Shown one piece after another: positions 46,161-55,914 of a DNA stretch of 64,000 nucleotides (within the stretch, counting starts at the first letter, position 1; the number at the start of each line of letters is the position of its first letter). The notes under the pieces were generated by a model, which searched no databases, was not told where the DNA came from, and worked only from the letters and a program-made list of their open reading frames with translations. The stretch lies in contig JAHFQZ010000002.1 in NCBI GenBank assembly GCA_023259055.1, positions 62,001 through 126,000 of the forward strand, given 5' to 3'. This stretch comes from Nitrosomonadales bacterium (lineage in GTDB: Bacteria > Pseudomonadota > Gammaproteobacteria > Burkholderiales > Gallionellaceae). The translations under genes were made by a program, and so were the position numbers.

Positions 46161-48887
46161 ATGACCAATTCCGTTGATCCCGAAGCGCATCTTGAACACC
46201 TTCCCGATTGGCACAGCCTGCCGGTACAAGAGGCGCTGCGCGTGCTGGCTGTGGGTCATGCAGGATTATCAATGGAGGAAGCGGCCCGGCGTTTACAGCA
46301 ATACGGCCCGAACCGTTTGCCTGCCGCGCCCAAGGACGGTCTGCTTCTGCGTTTTGCGCGCCAGTTCCACAATGTGCTCATCTATGTGTTGCTGGGCTCC
46401 GCGCTGATCACCGCCTCACTGGGTCATTGGGTGGATTGCAGCGTGATCGTCGGCGTGGTACTGATCAACGCCATTGTCGGCGTGATCCAGGAAGGCAAGG
46501 CCGAACGCGCGCTGGATGCCATCCGCAACATGCTCTCGCTCAGCGCGACGGTATTACGCGATGGTCGCCGCAGCGAGATTCCGGCGGAACAGCTGGTAGC
46601 CGGCGATATCGTGGTGTTGTCTTCCGGTGACAAAGTCCCTGCCGACCTGCGCCTGCTCGAAGTCCGCCGGTTGCGCATCGAGGAAGCCGCGCTGACCGGC
46701 GAATCTGAACCCGTGGAGAAGAGCATCGATGCAGTGAACGCGCAAGCAGTGATCGGCGACCGCACTTGCATGGCCTACTCCGGCACATTGGTGGTGTATG
46801 GACAGGCGCGCGGTGTGGTGACCGCCACGGGCGCGGCAACCGAGATCGGCCGCATCAGCAGCATGATCGCATCGGTGGACACGCTGGAAACGCCGCTGTT
46901 GCGGCAGATGAGCGGGTTCGGCAAACAACTGACCGTCGCCATCCTGCTGTTGTCCGCGATCACCTTCTGCTTCGGCGTGTGGGTGCGCGGCTACGGCTGG
47001 TCGGAGATGTTCCTCGCAGCCGTGGGTATCGCGGTGGCAGCGATACCAGAAGGACTGCCCGCCATCATGACCATCATCCTGGCTATCGGCGTGCAACGCA
47101 TGGCGCGTCGCAACGCCATCATCCGCCGCCTGCCCGCAGTCGAGACGCTGGGTTCGGTGACGGTGATCTGCTCCGACAAAACCGGCACCCTCACCCGGAA
47201 CGAGATGATGGTGCAGCGCATTCTCACTGCCGAACAAATTTTCGAAGTCAGCGGCAGCGGCTATTCCCCGCATGGCGGATTTTCTGTCGCTGAACGCGAG
47301 GTATTTGCCGAAGATTTTCCCGAACTGGTCGAACTGGGGCGCGCCGCACTGCTATGCAACGATGCCGAGTTGCACTCGCATCCATCCCACGCCGCAGGAT
47401 GGCATATCGAAGGCGACCCGACCGAAGGCGCGCTGCTCACACTGGCTGCCAAGACCGGACTCGACATCGCATTCGAACGCGAGGCGCTGCGCCGCACCGA
47501 CCTGATACCCTTCGAGTCGCAACACCGCTTCATGGCCACTCTGCACCACGACATCGAAGGGCACGGCTTTATCTTCCTCAAAGGCGCACCGGAGCGCGTA
47601 TTGGAGATGTGCCAGTCCGAACGGGCGAACGGTGATGATCGGCCCTTGCGCCATGCGTACTGGCAACAAGCCATGCAGGACGCGGCACAGCAGGGATTGC
47701 GCCTGCTTGCCGTGGCGATGCGCCCGACTGCCCGCGAACAACGGGTGCTTGAATTGACCGATGTGCAGAACGGATTTTCGCTGCTCGGCGTGTTCGGCAT
47801 CGGCGACCCGCCGCGCGACGAGGCGTTGCTCGCCGTCGCCCGTTGCCGTAGCGCAGGCATCGCGGTAAAGATGATCACCGGCGACCATCTTGAAACGGCA
47901 TGCGCCATCGGCGCGCGTTTCGGCCTGAGTCCCGATAACGCACTGACCGGGGTTGAGATCGAACAAATGGATGGTGCCGCCCTGCGCATTGCGGTAACCG
48001 GGGCCGACATTTTCGCACGCGCCAGCCCCGAACATAAGCTCGCACTGGTGCAGGCATTGCAGGCCAGCGGCGAAGTGGTGGCGATGACCGGCGACGGCGT
48101 CAACGATGCCCCGGCGCTGAAGCGCGCCGATGTCGGTGTGGCGATGGGCAGGAAGGGTACCGAGGCTGCGCGCGAAGCAGCCGAGATGGTGCTGGCCGAC
48201 GACAACTTCGCCTCGATCGACGCGGCAGTGGAAGAAGGACGCACCGTCTACGACAACCTGAAAAAATCCATCATGTTCGTCCTGCCCACCAACGGCGGCG
48301 AGGCGATGGTCATCGTCGCCGCAATCCTGCTTGGTCTAACGCTGCCGATCACGCCGGTGCAGATATTGTGGGTGAACATGGTCACGGCAATCACGCTGTC
48401 ACTGGCACTGGCGTTCGAAGCGCCGGAAGCCGGTGTCATGCAGCGCCCGCCGCGTGCCGCAAATGAACCGTTACTCAGCCGTTTTCTGCTGTGGCGTGTC
48501 CTGCTGGTGTCCTGCCTGATGGTGGCCGGCTCACTGGGCTTCTTTCTCTGGGAGCAGGCGCGCGGCACGAGCATCGAAACCGCGCGAACCATTGCGGTGA
48601 ACGCAATCGTGATTGGCGAAATCTTTTACCTGTTCAACTGCCGCTTCCTGTTCGCGCCGTCTTGCAGTCTGCGCGGCTTCACCGAATCACGCCCGGTGCT
48701 GATCTCGATAGCCGCCGTGGTAGCGTTGCAAGCGCTGTTCACCTATGCACCGCTGTTCCAGCATCTGTTCGGCACAGCCGCCATTGACGCGGTAACGTGG
48801 TGGCGTATCCTGCTCTTCGGGGTTGCGCTGTTCGCCGCGGTGGAAATCGAAAAAGCGGCTCTGCGTAAATGGGGCGAGCATATTTGA
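46161..48887 (+). CDS. Cation-transporting P-type ATPase, P2 type
   Basis: A 908-residue membrane pump. N-terminal cation ATPase domain (LSMEEAARRLQQYGPNRLP), actuator TGES, phosphorylation site CSDKTGTLT (Asp339), nucleotide domain with KGAPERVLEMC, hinge TGDGVNDAPALK, and ten helices. M4 has AIPEGLPAIM, as in Ca2+/Na+/K+ P2-type pumps; M6 reads NMVTAITLSLALAFE. The ion transported cannot be fixed by eye. It is followed after 81 bases by a cation/proton antiporter, which suggests shared ion homeostasis. Confidence 0.93.
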   Translation: MTNSVDPEAHLEHLPDWHSLPVQEALRVLAVGHAGLSMEEAARRLQQYGPNRLPAAPKDGLLLRFARQFHNVLIYVLLGSALITASLGHWVDCSVIVGVVLINAIVGVIQEGKAERALDAIRNMLSLSATVLRDGRRSEIPAEQLVAGDIVVLSSGDKVPADLRLLEVRRLRIEEAALTGESEPVEKSIDAVNAQAVIGDRTCMAYSGTLVVYGQARGVVTATGAATEIGRISSMIASVDTLETPLLRQMSGFGKQLTVAILLLSAITFCFGVWVRGYGWSEMFLAAVGIAVAAIPEGLPAIMTIILAIGVQRMARRNAIIRRLPAVETLGSVTVICSDKTGTLTRNEMMVQRILTAEQIFEVSGSGYSPHGGFSVAEREVFAEDFPELVELGRAALLCNDAELHSHPSHAAGWHIEGDPTEGALLTLAAKTGLDIAFEREALRRTDLIPFESQHRFMATLHHDIEGHGFIFLKGAPERVLEMCQSERANGDDRPLRHAYWQQAMQDAAQQGLRLLAVAMRPTAREQRVLELTDVQNGFSLLGVFGIGDPPRDEALLAVARCRSAGIAVKMITGDHLETACAIGARFGLSPDNALTGVEIEQMDGAALRIAVTGADIFARASPEHKLALVQALQASGEVVAMTGDGVNDAPALKRADVGVAMGRKGTEAAREAAEMVLADDNFASIDAAVEEGRTVYDNLKKSIMFVLPTNGGEAMVIVAAILLGLTLPITPVQILWVNMVTAITLSLALAFEAPEAGVMQRPPRAANEPLLSRFLLWRVLLVSCLMVAGSLGFFLWEQARGTSIETARTIAVNAIVIGEIFYLFNCRFLFAPSCSLRGFTESRPVLISIAAVVALQALFTYAPLFQHLFGTAAIDAVTWWRILLFGVALFAAVEIEKAALRKWGEHI

Positions 48888-48968
48888 TATATGTGACATA
48901 AGCTATATGCAACGCGCCACATGCACGGCAATTTAAATTGAACTAACGAACAATATCGAAAGCGCTTA

Positions 48969-50204
48969 ATGGAATCTTCAGCATCACTGGAACTAGCCAA
49001 ACACGCATTGTTGATGCTCGGCATCATTCTCGCCGCAGGAACTTTATCCGGCCTGATTGCCCGGCTGGTGCGAATACCCGACGTGGTAATGTTCCTGCTG
49101 GTAGGCATGTTGCTCGGCCCAGGCCTGTTGGGTTTGGTGAACATCAGGGCCGATTCAACCATCAACCAGCTGATCCTGATTTTCGGTTCCAGTTACATTT
49201 TGTTTGACGGCGGCGCGACGATTCGCCTCAAGGTGCTGAAGGAAGTGTGGATCACCGTCGTTGTAATTTCCACTGTTGGCGTGCTGATAACTGCCGCTAT
49301 CACCGGGATAGCAGCCTATTATTTTTTGGGTGTCCCTTTAATCGTCGCCCTGTTACTCGGCACGGTGATTGCCTCCACTGATCCGGCAACGCTGGTCCCC
49401 GTGTTCAAACAAGTGCACATCAAGGAGCGCGTTGCGCAGACGGTGATGAGCGAATCCGCCTTCAACGATGCGATGGGTGCCATCCTCACCTTTGCCGTGC
49501 TGGGCGTAGCGATCGGCTCGGGCGGATTCTCGGCGGGCGACGCTTTCGTCAATCTGCTCAAACAATCGCTGCTGGGTATCGTCATCGGCGGAGTGCTGGG
49601 CTATCTGGCGGCATTTTTCATCGCGCATGAAAAATTCGGCTTCCTCGCCGAATTTGCCCCGGCGGTCACGCTGATGGCGGTAATAGGCGCCTACATGGGT
49701 GCGGACGGCATGCATGCCAGCGGCTTCATGGCGGTGTTTGTGTTCGGCATCATGCTCGGCAATCAGGAATCGCTGGGATTCAAACTTACCAAGGATGAAG
49801 ATAGCCAACTCGAAGGTTATGTGATGACCACGGCCTTCATCATGCGCATGTTCATTTTCATCCTGCTTGGAGCGCAGGTGGACTTCGGCCTGATCAGCCA
49901 GTACCTGCTCGGCGGCATTGCGGTGGTGGTGGTGTTCATGCTGGTGGCTCGCCCGGTTACCGTGTTCATGTGCGCGTTGCCAGACCGGCGCGCCAAATGG
50001 AGCTTCAGGGAAATGCTGTTCATGTGCTGGACGCGCGAGACCGGCGTGATTCCTGGCGCGCTGGCCGGTATGCTGGTCGGCATGAAAGCTCCGGGAGCGC
50101 AGATAATAGCCTCGGTGACTTTCATCGCCATCCTGATGACCATCCTGATCCAGGCGACAACGACCAGATTGCTTGCGAAAAAACTGGATTTGCTGGCGGA
50201 GTAA
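48969..50204 (+). CDS. Cation:proton antiporter, CPA1/NhaP-like
   Basis: A 411-residue inner membrane protein with about twelve helices. The ion-binding region reads ASTDPATLVPVF and SESAFNDA, the TDP and ND pairs typical of CPA1 antiporters; a later GAQVDFGLIS and ETGVIPGALAG fit the fold. No TrkA domain is fused. It could exchange Na+ or K+ for H+. It lies behind the P-type ATPase on the same strand. Confidence 0.88.
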   Translation: MESSASLELAKHALLMLGIILAAGTLSGLIARLVRIPDVVMFLLVGMLLGPGLLGLVNIRADSTINQLILIFGSSYILFDGGATIRLKVLKEVWITVVVISTVGVLITAAITGIAAYYFLGVPLIVALLLGTVIASTDPATLVPVFKQVHIKERVAQTVMSESAFNDAMGAILTFAVLGVAIGSGGFSAGDAFVNLLKQSLLGIVIGGVLGYLAAFFIAHEKFGFLAEFAPAVTLMAVIGAYMGADGMHASGFMAVFVFGIMLGNQESLGFKLTKDEDSQLEGYVMTTAFIMRMFIFILLGAQVDFGLISQYLLGGIAVVVVFMLVARPVTVFMCALPDRRAKWSFREMLFMCWTRETGVIPGALAGMLVGMKAPGAQIIASVTFIAILMTILIQATTTRLLAKKLDLLAE

Positions 50205-50312
50205 TCCGCTCATCGGCCAGCTCTTGCGCCGCAATCATCCGCTTTTAGTTCATCAAAAAGCCGTCAGCCAAGTGATACAATTCGCGCCTTTTCGTCCAGT
50301 CAGGATTTTGCG

Positions 50313-51251
50313 ATGCACACATTAATTTGCGGTTCGATGGCTTACGACACCATCATGGTGTTTCAGGATCAATTCAAAAAACATATCCTGCCGGAAAAGA
50401 TCCATATCCTGAATGTGGCGTTCCTGGTGCCGGAGATGCGCCGCGAGTTCGGCGGCTGCGCGGGCAATATCGCTTACAACCTGAAATTGCTCGGCGGCAA
50501 TCCGCTGATCATGGCGACGGTGGGCGACGATTTCTCCGGCTACGCCGTGCGCCTCGAAAAACTTGGTTTGACGCAGATCCATATCCGCAACATTCCCGAC
50601 AGCTACACCGGCCAAGCGTTCATCACTACCGACCTGGACGATAACCAGATCACCGCTTTTCATCCCGGCGCAATGAGCTTCTCTGAACAGAATCACGTCG
50701 GCGATGCAAAGAACGTCACTCTCGGCATCGTCTCGCCGGACGGACGCGAAGGCATGTTGCAACATGCGCGCGAATTCCACGAAGCGGGCATCCCTTGGGT
50801 ATTCGATCCGGGACAGGGCATGCCGATGTTCGGCGGAGATGAATTGCTGCGCTTTGTCGAACAGGCCGACTATGTGACTGTGAACGATTACGAGGCACAA
50901 TTGTTGCAAGACAAGACCGGCAAAAAGATCGATGAACTCGCCAAAGGCAAGCGCGCCTTGATCATCACCCGCGGCGGCGAAGGCTCAACCATTTACGCAG
51001 ACGGCAAGGAAATCGTCATCCCATGCGCCAAGCCCACCGCGCTGCTAGACCCCACCGGTTGCGGCGACGCTTATCGCGCCGGCCTGCTGCACGGCATCCA
51101 GCAGGGATGGGATTGGGAAACTACCGGGCGCCTGGCCTCGCTGCTCGGCACGCTCAAGATCGCCAGCCGTGGCGGACAGAATCACGCGCCGACGCGTGAT
51201 GAGGTTGCCGGACTATTCCAGAAGCACTTCGGGTATTCGATCAAGCTGTAA
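50313..51251 (+). CDS. PfkB-family sugar/nucleoside kinase
   Basis: A 312-residue ribokinase-fold kinase. The N-terminal GGCAGNIAYNLKLLGG is the substrate motif, and the C-terminal DPTGCGDAYRAGLLHG holds the anion hole and catalytic Asp in the form seen in the adenosine kinase-like branch (usual DTTGAGDAF has Thr and Ala here). The substrate is not certain; adenosine, ribose or a related sugar are candidates. An inverted-repeat element follows the stop. Confidence 0.87.
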   Translation: MHTLICGSMAYDTIMVFQDQFKKHILPEKIHILNVAFLVPEMRREFGGCAGNIAYNLKLLGGNPLIMATVGDDFSGYAVRLEKLGLTQIHIRNIPDSYTGQAFITTDLDDNQITAFHPGAMSFSEQNHVGDAKNVTLGIVSPDGREGMLQHAREFHEAGIPWVFDPGQGMPMFGGDELLRFVEQADYVTVNDYEAQLLQDKTGKKIDELAKGKRALIITRGGEGSTIYADGKEIVIPCAKPTALLDPTGCGDAYRAGLLHGIQQGWDWETTGRLASLLGTLKIASRGGQNHAPTRDEVAGLFQKHFGYSIKL

Positions 51252-51254
51252 AAG

Positions 51255-51400
51255 CTTGGTCCACGAAATACACGAAAATCACGAACATAAAATTGCGGTG
51301 ACGATGGTTAATACTTGGCGACGTTATCTTCACATTTAGTCAGGGGTTGTTTTATTTCGTGCCTTTCGTGAATTTCGTGGACAGCTGATTTTTTCAGGAT
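51255..51400. repeat. Inverted-repeat element of TTTCGTG units, copy 2
   Basis: The left arm TCCACGAAATACACGAAAAT plus CACGAA (51260-51285) pairs with the right arm ATTTCGTGCCTTTCGTG plus AATTTCGTGGAC (about 51354-51383). The tail GATTTTTTCAGGAT ends one base before the fructosamine kinase ATG, so its AGGAT may serve as ribosome binding site. Arms and tail match copy 1 at 17867-18009; the ~65-base middles differ. Confidence 0.72.
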
Positions 51401-51401
51401 C

Positions 51402-52289
51402 ATGAACGCCAGCCTCATCGCTTACATCTCCACCGTCATCAGCGATGCGACGCGTCGTCCCTTCGCACTGCGCGCCGCAACACCCGTCGGTGGCGGCAGT
51501 ATCAACGAAGCTTATCGTTTGGAAGGAACGGACAGCTCACGCTATTTCCTCAAGCTCAACGATGTACAGCATAACAATATGTTCATCTTCGAGGCGGAAG
51601 GGCTGAACGCAATCGCCGCTACGAACACCCTCCGCGCGCCGCGCAACATCGCTCACGGCATTGCAGACAGGCAAAGCTATCTGGTGTTGGAATATCTTGA
51701 GCTAAGTTCGCACGGCGATGCGAAACTGCTCGGCGAACAGCTTGCCGAACTGCATCGTTGCACGGCAACACAATTCGGTTTCGCACATGACAACTTCATC
51801 GGCACGACACTTCAGCCGAACGAATGGAAAGATAACTGGATAGATTTCTGGCGCGAACATCGCCTAGGTTTTCAATTGCGCCTCGCTGCGCAAAACGGCT
51901 ACGGTGGCCAGTTGCAGCGCTTGGGCGAGAAGTTATTGAATGCACTGCCTGCTTTTTTCGAGAGTTACTCTCCGCAACCCTCGCTGCTGCACGGCGACCT
52001 GTGGAGCGGCAACTACGCATTTCTTGCGGACGGCACGCCGGTCATCTTCGATCCCGCTACCTATTACGGCGACCGTGAATGCGACTTGGCGATGACGGAA
52101 CTGTTTGGTGGCTACCCCACAGATTTCTACGCCGCCTATCGCGCCGCTTATCCGCTGGATGCGGGCTATGCGATACGCAAGGATTTATACAATTTGTACC
52201 ACGTCCTCAACCACGCCAACCTGTTCGGCGGGGGATATGCAGGGCAGGCGGAGGGGATGATGCAGAGGTTGTTGGCGAAAGTTGGCTGA
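51402..52289 (+). CDS. Fructosamine/ketosamine-3-kinase family protein
   Basis: A 295-residue kinase with the aminoglycoside phosphotransferase-like fold. The Brenner-type loop reads LLHGDLWSGNYAF and the metal loop VIFDPATYYGDRECDLAM, both characteristic of FN3K proteins, which phosphorylate glycated amines to repair them. P-loop-like VGGGSINEAYRLEG is at the N-terminus. The start codon sits directly behind the tail of an inverted-repeat element. Confidence 0.92.
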   Translation: MNASLIAYISTVISDATRRPFALRAATPVGGGSINEAYRLEGTDSSRYFLKLNDVQHNNMFIFEAEGLNAIAATNTLRAPRNIAHGIADRQSYLVLEYLELSSHGDAKLLGEQLAELHRCTATQFGFAHDNFIGTTLQPNEWKDNWIDFWREHRLGFQLRLAAQNGYGGQLQRLGEKLLNALPAFFESYSPQPSLLHGDLWSGNYAFLADGTPVIFDPATYYGDRECDLAMTELFGGYPTDFYAAYRAAYPLDAGYAIRKDLYNLYHVLNHANLFGGGYAGQAEGMMQRLLAKVG

Positions 52290-52325
52290 CTATAAGAAAC
52301 CTGTTAACGTTCGGCTAACCACCAT

Positions 52326-52358
52326 GTAGGATGGGTTGAGCACAGCGATACCCATCAA
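52326..52358 (+). repeat. Left REP of the RAYT element
   Basis: A 33-bp sequence beginning GTAGGATGGGTTGAGCACAG and ending CGATACCCATCAA. It is the inverted counterpart of the right REP with a single mismatch (A for G). Inside it GATGGGT and ACCCATC can pair, giving a hairpin. Confidence 0.85.
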
Positions 52359-52362
52359 GCAA

Positions 52363-52905
52363 ATGACAAACTACCGTCGCAGTAACATCGCCGGAGCAAG
52401 CTATTTCTTTACGGCCAATCTCGCCGACCGCTCATCCCGGGTGCTGACCGATCATATCGCGTTGCTGCGGAACGCCTTTGAATATACGCGGAGCCGCCAC
52501 CCTTTTTGTATTGGCGCAATCGTTGTGTTGCCGGATCACCTGCATATTATCTGGACACTTCCCGCCGGGGACAGCGATTTTGCACTGCGCTGGAGGCTGA
52601 TAAAAACCGTGTTTTCACGAAGTCAGCCGCGCGGTGAACATCGTTCCGCAAGCCGCGAAGACAAGGGCGAGCGCGGCATATGGCAGCGGCGATATTGGGA
52701 GCACCTGATCCGGGATGAAGAAGATTTTGCGCGGCATGCCGATTACATCCACATCAACCCGGTCAAGCACGGATGGGCAAAACAAGTGGCCGAGTGGCCA
52801 CACTCGTCATTTCATCGCCATGTGCGGGCAGGGATTTTGCCGAGGGATTGGGGAGGGGATGCGGTTGAGGAATTGAAGTGCGGCGAGCGGGTGCAAGTTG
52901 ATTGA
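52363..52905 (+). CDS. REP-associated tyrosine transposase (RAYT, Y1 family)
   Basis: A 180-residue single-strand DNA transposase related to IS200/IS605. The HUH motif is PDHLHIIW, and the catalytic Tyr lies in the HADYIHINPVKHGW segment; RYWEHLIRDEEDF is another RAYT landmark. It acts on the flanking REP hairpins. I use the ATG at 52363, four bases behind the left REP; an upstream in-frame TTG lies inside the REP. It appears intact, so it may still be active. Confidence 0.92.
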   Translation: MTNYRRSNIAGASYFFTANLADRSSRVLTDHIALLRNAFEYTRSRHPFCIGAIVVLPDHLHIIWTLPAGDSDFALRWRLIKTVFSRSQPRGEHRSASREDKGERGIWQRRYWEHLIRDEEDFARHADYIHINPVKHGWAKQVAEWPHSSFHRHVRAGILPRDWGGDAVEELKCGERVQVD

Positions 52906-52934
52906 TGGGTATCGCTGCGCTCAACCCATCCTAC
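52902..52934 (-). repeat. Right REP of the RAYT element
   Basis: On the minus strand this reads GTAGGATGGGTTGAGCGCAG and ends CGATACCCATCAA. Its first bases supply the stop (TAG) that ends the truncated Nudix frame coming from the right, and its far end overlaps the RAYT stop codon. Confidence 0.85.
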
Positions 52935-53140
52935 GCGGGCTGGCCACCAATGAGAGCCCAGTACCCTGGATAGACGGGCGCATCGTGAGTTCTCTTGTAT
53001 AGCAAGACGGCTTGAACAGAACAGTTATCAGAAACTTTCAATAGCTTATGAAGCACTACGTGAGCACCTTTTATCTCCATGCTTGTATCCATGACAGCCC
53101 TAAAAAAATGGGATGGTAAAAACGCAAGATATTCCGGCAC
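52931..53140 (-). pseudogene. 5' remnant of a Nudix hydrolase gene cut by the REP element
   Basis: A frame from a GTG at 53140, with AGGAAG upstream, encodes 69 residues ending in VLLYKRTHDAPVYPGYWALI then GGQPA and a stop in the REP. YPGYWALIGGQ is the segment that leads into the Nudix box (GGxxExGE..REUxEE), but the box itself is gone. The remainder of the gene is not found on the other side of the RAYT element, so it has been lost. The family call rests on that single segment and the fold order. Confidence 0.68.
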
Positions 53141-53173
53141 AATTTTCTTCCTGCGTAGACTTTAAAACAGGCT

Positions 53174-53995
53174 TTACCAATGCTTCGCCACCGGGTTGTT
53201 GCAGGCTGCCTGGAACAGGTGGCGGTCGTCCAGCCGGATCGCACTCATCGGGCCGCCCCACAGGCAGCCGGTGTCGAGCGCGATGACGTTTTTCCGGTGC
53301 AGCAGTCCTAGTGCGGACCAGTGGCCGAAGATGACGGTGGCTTTGCGGCTGGCGCGATTAGGCACGTCGAACCACGGCTGGTACCCGGCGGGAATGTTCC
53401 CCACTTCGCCCTTGAACTTGAATTCCATTTCACCCTCTTTGGTGCAGATGCGCATGCGGGTGAAGGCGTTGACAATGACACGCAGGCGCTTGTCTCCGGT
53501 AAGGCTGTCGTCCCAAGTGTGCGGGGAATTGCCGTACATGCGTTTGAGGAAAGTTGCGTAATCGCCCTCGCGAAGCGCGGCTTCTACTTCGCGCGCCAGG
53601 CTCTCGGCCTGCGTGACGCTCCATTGCGGCAGCAGCCCTGCGTGGACGAGGACGTAGCCGTCCTGCGCATGGAGCAGGCGCTGGTTGCGCAGCCAGTGCA
53701 GCAGTTCTTCGCGATCCGGCGCTTTGAGTATCTCGTCCAGTGTGTCGGTGCGGTGCAGTTCGGCGACGCCTTCCGCGACGGCGAGCAGGTGCAGGTCGTG
53801 GTTGCCGAGCACAGTGATCGCGCTGTCTCCCAGCGATTTGACGAAGCGCAATACCTCAAGTGAGTCCGGCCCGCGGTTCACCAGGTCGCCGACCAGCCAG
53901 AGCTTATCCGCCGCCGGGTCGAAACGGGTATCCTCCAGCAGCCGCGCCAGCTCAGCATAACAGCCCTGCACATCGCCCACCGCATAAATCGCCAT
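53174..53995 (-). CDS. apaH: Diadenosine tetraphosphatase ApaH
   Basis: Hydrolyses Ap4A and removes Np4 caps from RNA; 273 residues, normal length. The metallophosphatase motifs are complete: GDVQGCYAEL, GDLVNRGPDS, GNHDLHLL, LVHAGLLPQW and FGHWSALG. It is transcribed away from msbA. In many relatives apaH lies near ksgA or LPS genes; here the Nudix remnant is its downstream neighbour, another nucleotide-cleaning type of gene. Confidence 0.97.
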   Translation of the reverse strand: MAIYAVGDVQGCYAELARLLEDTRFDPAADKLWLVGDLVNRGPDSLEVLRFVKSLGDSAITVLGNHDLHLLAVAEGVAELHRTDTLDEILKAPDREELLHWLRNQRLLHAQDGYVLVHAGLLPQWSVTQAESLAREVEAALREGDYATFLKRMYGNSPHTWDDSLTGDKRLRVIVNAFTRMRICTKEGEMEFKFKGEVGNIPAGYQPWFDVPNRASRKATVIFGHWSALGLLHRKNVIALDTGCLWGGPMSAIRLDDRHLFQAACNNPVAKHW

Positions 53996-54119
53996 CGCGC
54001 TTACCCGCCGTGTTTAACTTAAAAGTAGCCTATCAGATATTTGTGTCATTTAGATGAAAACCATCCATAGCAGACATCGGAAGAGGCTGGATATGGGGTT
54101 TTCTGCTAAAGTGCGCGCC

Positions 54120-55871
54120 ATGAATATTACCAGCACTCAGCTTTATTTACGTCTTCTCGGTTACGTCAAACCCTATTGGCGCACATTTGCGATTTCCATC
54201 CTTGGCATGGCGGTAACGGCTGCAACCGAGCCGTTGCTGCCGGCTTTGCTGAAGCCAATGCTGGATGGCACTTTCATGCACAAGGATGACACTGTTATCC
54301 AGCTTGCGCCGCTGATCATTCTGGTGATTTTTTTCGTGCGCGGCGTCGCCTCATTCGTTGGCACTTATGCCATCGGTTGGGTCGGTAACAAAGTGGTGAT
54401 GGATTTGCGCGAGGAGATGTTCCACAAACTGCTGACGCTTCCCACGCGATTTTACGACGACCATGCTACCGGCAACCTCATCTCCAAGCTGACATTCGAC
54501 GTGACGCAGGTGACCGCTGCCGCAACCAACGTGGTAACGGTTTCACTCCGCGACTCCATCATTATCGTCGGACTGCTCGGCTGGCTGTTTTACCTTAACT
54601 GGAAGCTCACCCTGCTTAGTCTGGTGATGCTGCCCATCATTGCGGTGATCCTGAGAATCATCAATGCCCGCCTGCGTAACGCCAGCCGTGATTCGCAGCG
54701 TGCAATGGGTGATATCACTCAAGTCATCGAAGAGAGTGTTGCCGCGCACAAAGTGGTCAAACTGTTTGGCGGACAACAATATGAGAGCGACCGTTTTCGC
54801 GACCAGGCAAACTGGGTGCGCCGCTACGCCATGAAGCAGCAAATGGCTGCTGCAGCCAATGTGCCCATCGTGCAGATGGTCGCCGCCGTGGCGCTGTCCT
54901 TCATTATCTATCTCGTCACAATACAGTCGCGCAGCGATGAAACCACGGTTGGCGGATTCCTTTCATTTATCGCAGCGATGCTGATGCTGACCGCTCCGAT
55001 CAAACGCCTGACGGGTGTGAGTGAATTTTTGCAGCGCGGGCTGGCAGCATCGGAAAGTGTATTTGAATTGATAGATACACCCGGCGAAATTAACGCAGGG
55101 AAAGTGGCTATAGGACGCGCCAATGGCCGCATAGCTTTTGAACACGTAAGCTTGTCCTACCAGCAGGACGACAGATTAGCACTGCGCGATATCTCCCTGG
55201 AGATTCCCGCAGGACAAGCAGTCGCTTTGGTAGGAGCATCAGGCAGCGGCAAGAGCACACTCGCAAATCTTGTCCCGCGCTTCTATCTGCCCAGTAGCGG
55301 ACGTATCACGCTGGACGGCCATGATCTCGCCGATCTTACGCTGGCCAATTTGCGCGCCAACATCGCGCTGGTAAGCCAGGAAGTTGTGTTGTTCAACGAC
55401 ACAATTGCCGCCAATATCGCTTATGGCCAGATGCGCGAAGTACCAGAGGCAGAAATCATCGCCGCCGCACAAGCCGCTCATGCGATGGAATTTATTCGCG
55501 AAATGCCGCAGGGACTAAACACGCTGGTTGGCGAACGGGGTGTGAAACTTTCCGGGGGACAGCGCCAGCGCATCGCCATCGCACGCGCCATTCTCAAAAA
55601 CGCTCCCATCCTTATTCTCGACGAAGCCACTTCCGCACTGGACAGCGAATCAGAACGCCATGTCCAGGCCGCACTTGAAACTTTGATGCAAGGGCGTACC
55701 TCTTTGGTCATCGCACACCGCCTATCCACCATCGAAAAAGCGGACCGCATCATTGTGCTGCAAAAGGGCGAGATCGTCGAAATGGGCACACACCGTGAAT
55801 TGCTGGCAAAGAACGGCGTGTACGCGCAGTTGCATCGTATCCAGTTTGCGGTGTCTCCTGATACGCAATAA
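54120..55871 (+). CDS. msbA: Lipid A export ABC transporter MsbA
   Basis: Fused permease-ATPase of 583 residues that flips lipid A-core across the inner membrane. Six helices, then the ATPase with Walker [11 protein letters not shown]-loop SQEVVLFND, signature LSGGQRQR, Walker [12 protein letters not shown] and H-loop AHRLS. The start is uncertain: the ATG at 54120 ([20 protein letters not shown]) fits the family's N-terminus, whereas an ATG at 54093 has a better ribosome binding site (GAGG six bases before) and one at 54054 is also open. It leads into the polysaccharide genes. Confidence 0.93.
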   Translation: MNITSTQLYLRLLGYVKPYWRTFAISILGMAVTAATEPLLPALLKPMLDGTFMHKDDTVIQLAPLIILVIFFVRGVASFVGTYAIGWVGNKVVMDLREEMFHKLLTLPTRFYDDHATGNLISKLTFDVTQVTAAATNVVTVSLRDSIIIVGLLGWLFYLNWKLTLLSLVMLPIIAVILRIINARLRNASRDSQRAMGDITQVIEESVAAHKVVKLFGGQQYESDRFRDQANWVRRYAMKQQMAAAANVPIVQMVAAVALSFIIYLVTIQSRSDETTVGGFLSFIAAMLMLTAPIKRLTGVSEFLQRGLAASESVFELIDTPGEINAGKVAIGRANGRIAFEHVSLSYQQDDRLALRDISLEIPAGQAVALVGASGSGKSTLANLVPRFYLPSSGRITLDGHDLADLTLANLRANIALVSQEVVLFNDTIAANIAYGQMREVPEAEIIAAAQAAHAMEFIREMPQGLNTLVGERGVKLSGGQRQRIAIARAILKNAPILILDEATSALDSESERHVQAALETLMQGRTSLVIAHRLSTIEKADRIIVLQKGEIVEMGTHRELLAKNGVYAQLHRIQFAVSPDTQ

Positions 55872-55914
55872 CAGGTTATTGGTAACCACTAATGGATTAT
55901 TTGAGGAAGTTACG

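Larger units (their letters stand above)
52326..52934 (+). mobile_element. Complete REP-RAYT-REP element
   Basis: A RAYT gene (52363-52905) is flanked by two 33-bp REP sequences in inverted orientation, 52326-52358 and 52902-52934, that match at 32 of 33 positions (start GTAGGATGGGTTGAGC). The right REP contains the stop codon of the RAYT gene, so nothing is wasted. The element truncates a Nudix gene on its right side. REP sequences of this style occur widely in genomes, mobilised by RAYT proteins. Confidence 0.85.

Noticed and set aside
47261..48244. 327-codon minus-strand frame within the P-type ATPase gene
   Set aside because: Ser/Ala-rich antisense shadow; the plus-strand ATPase motifs are complete over this stretch.
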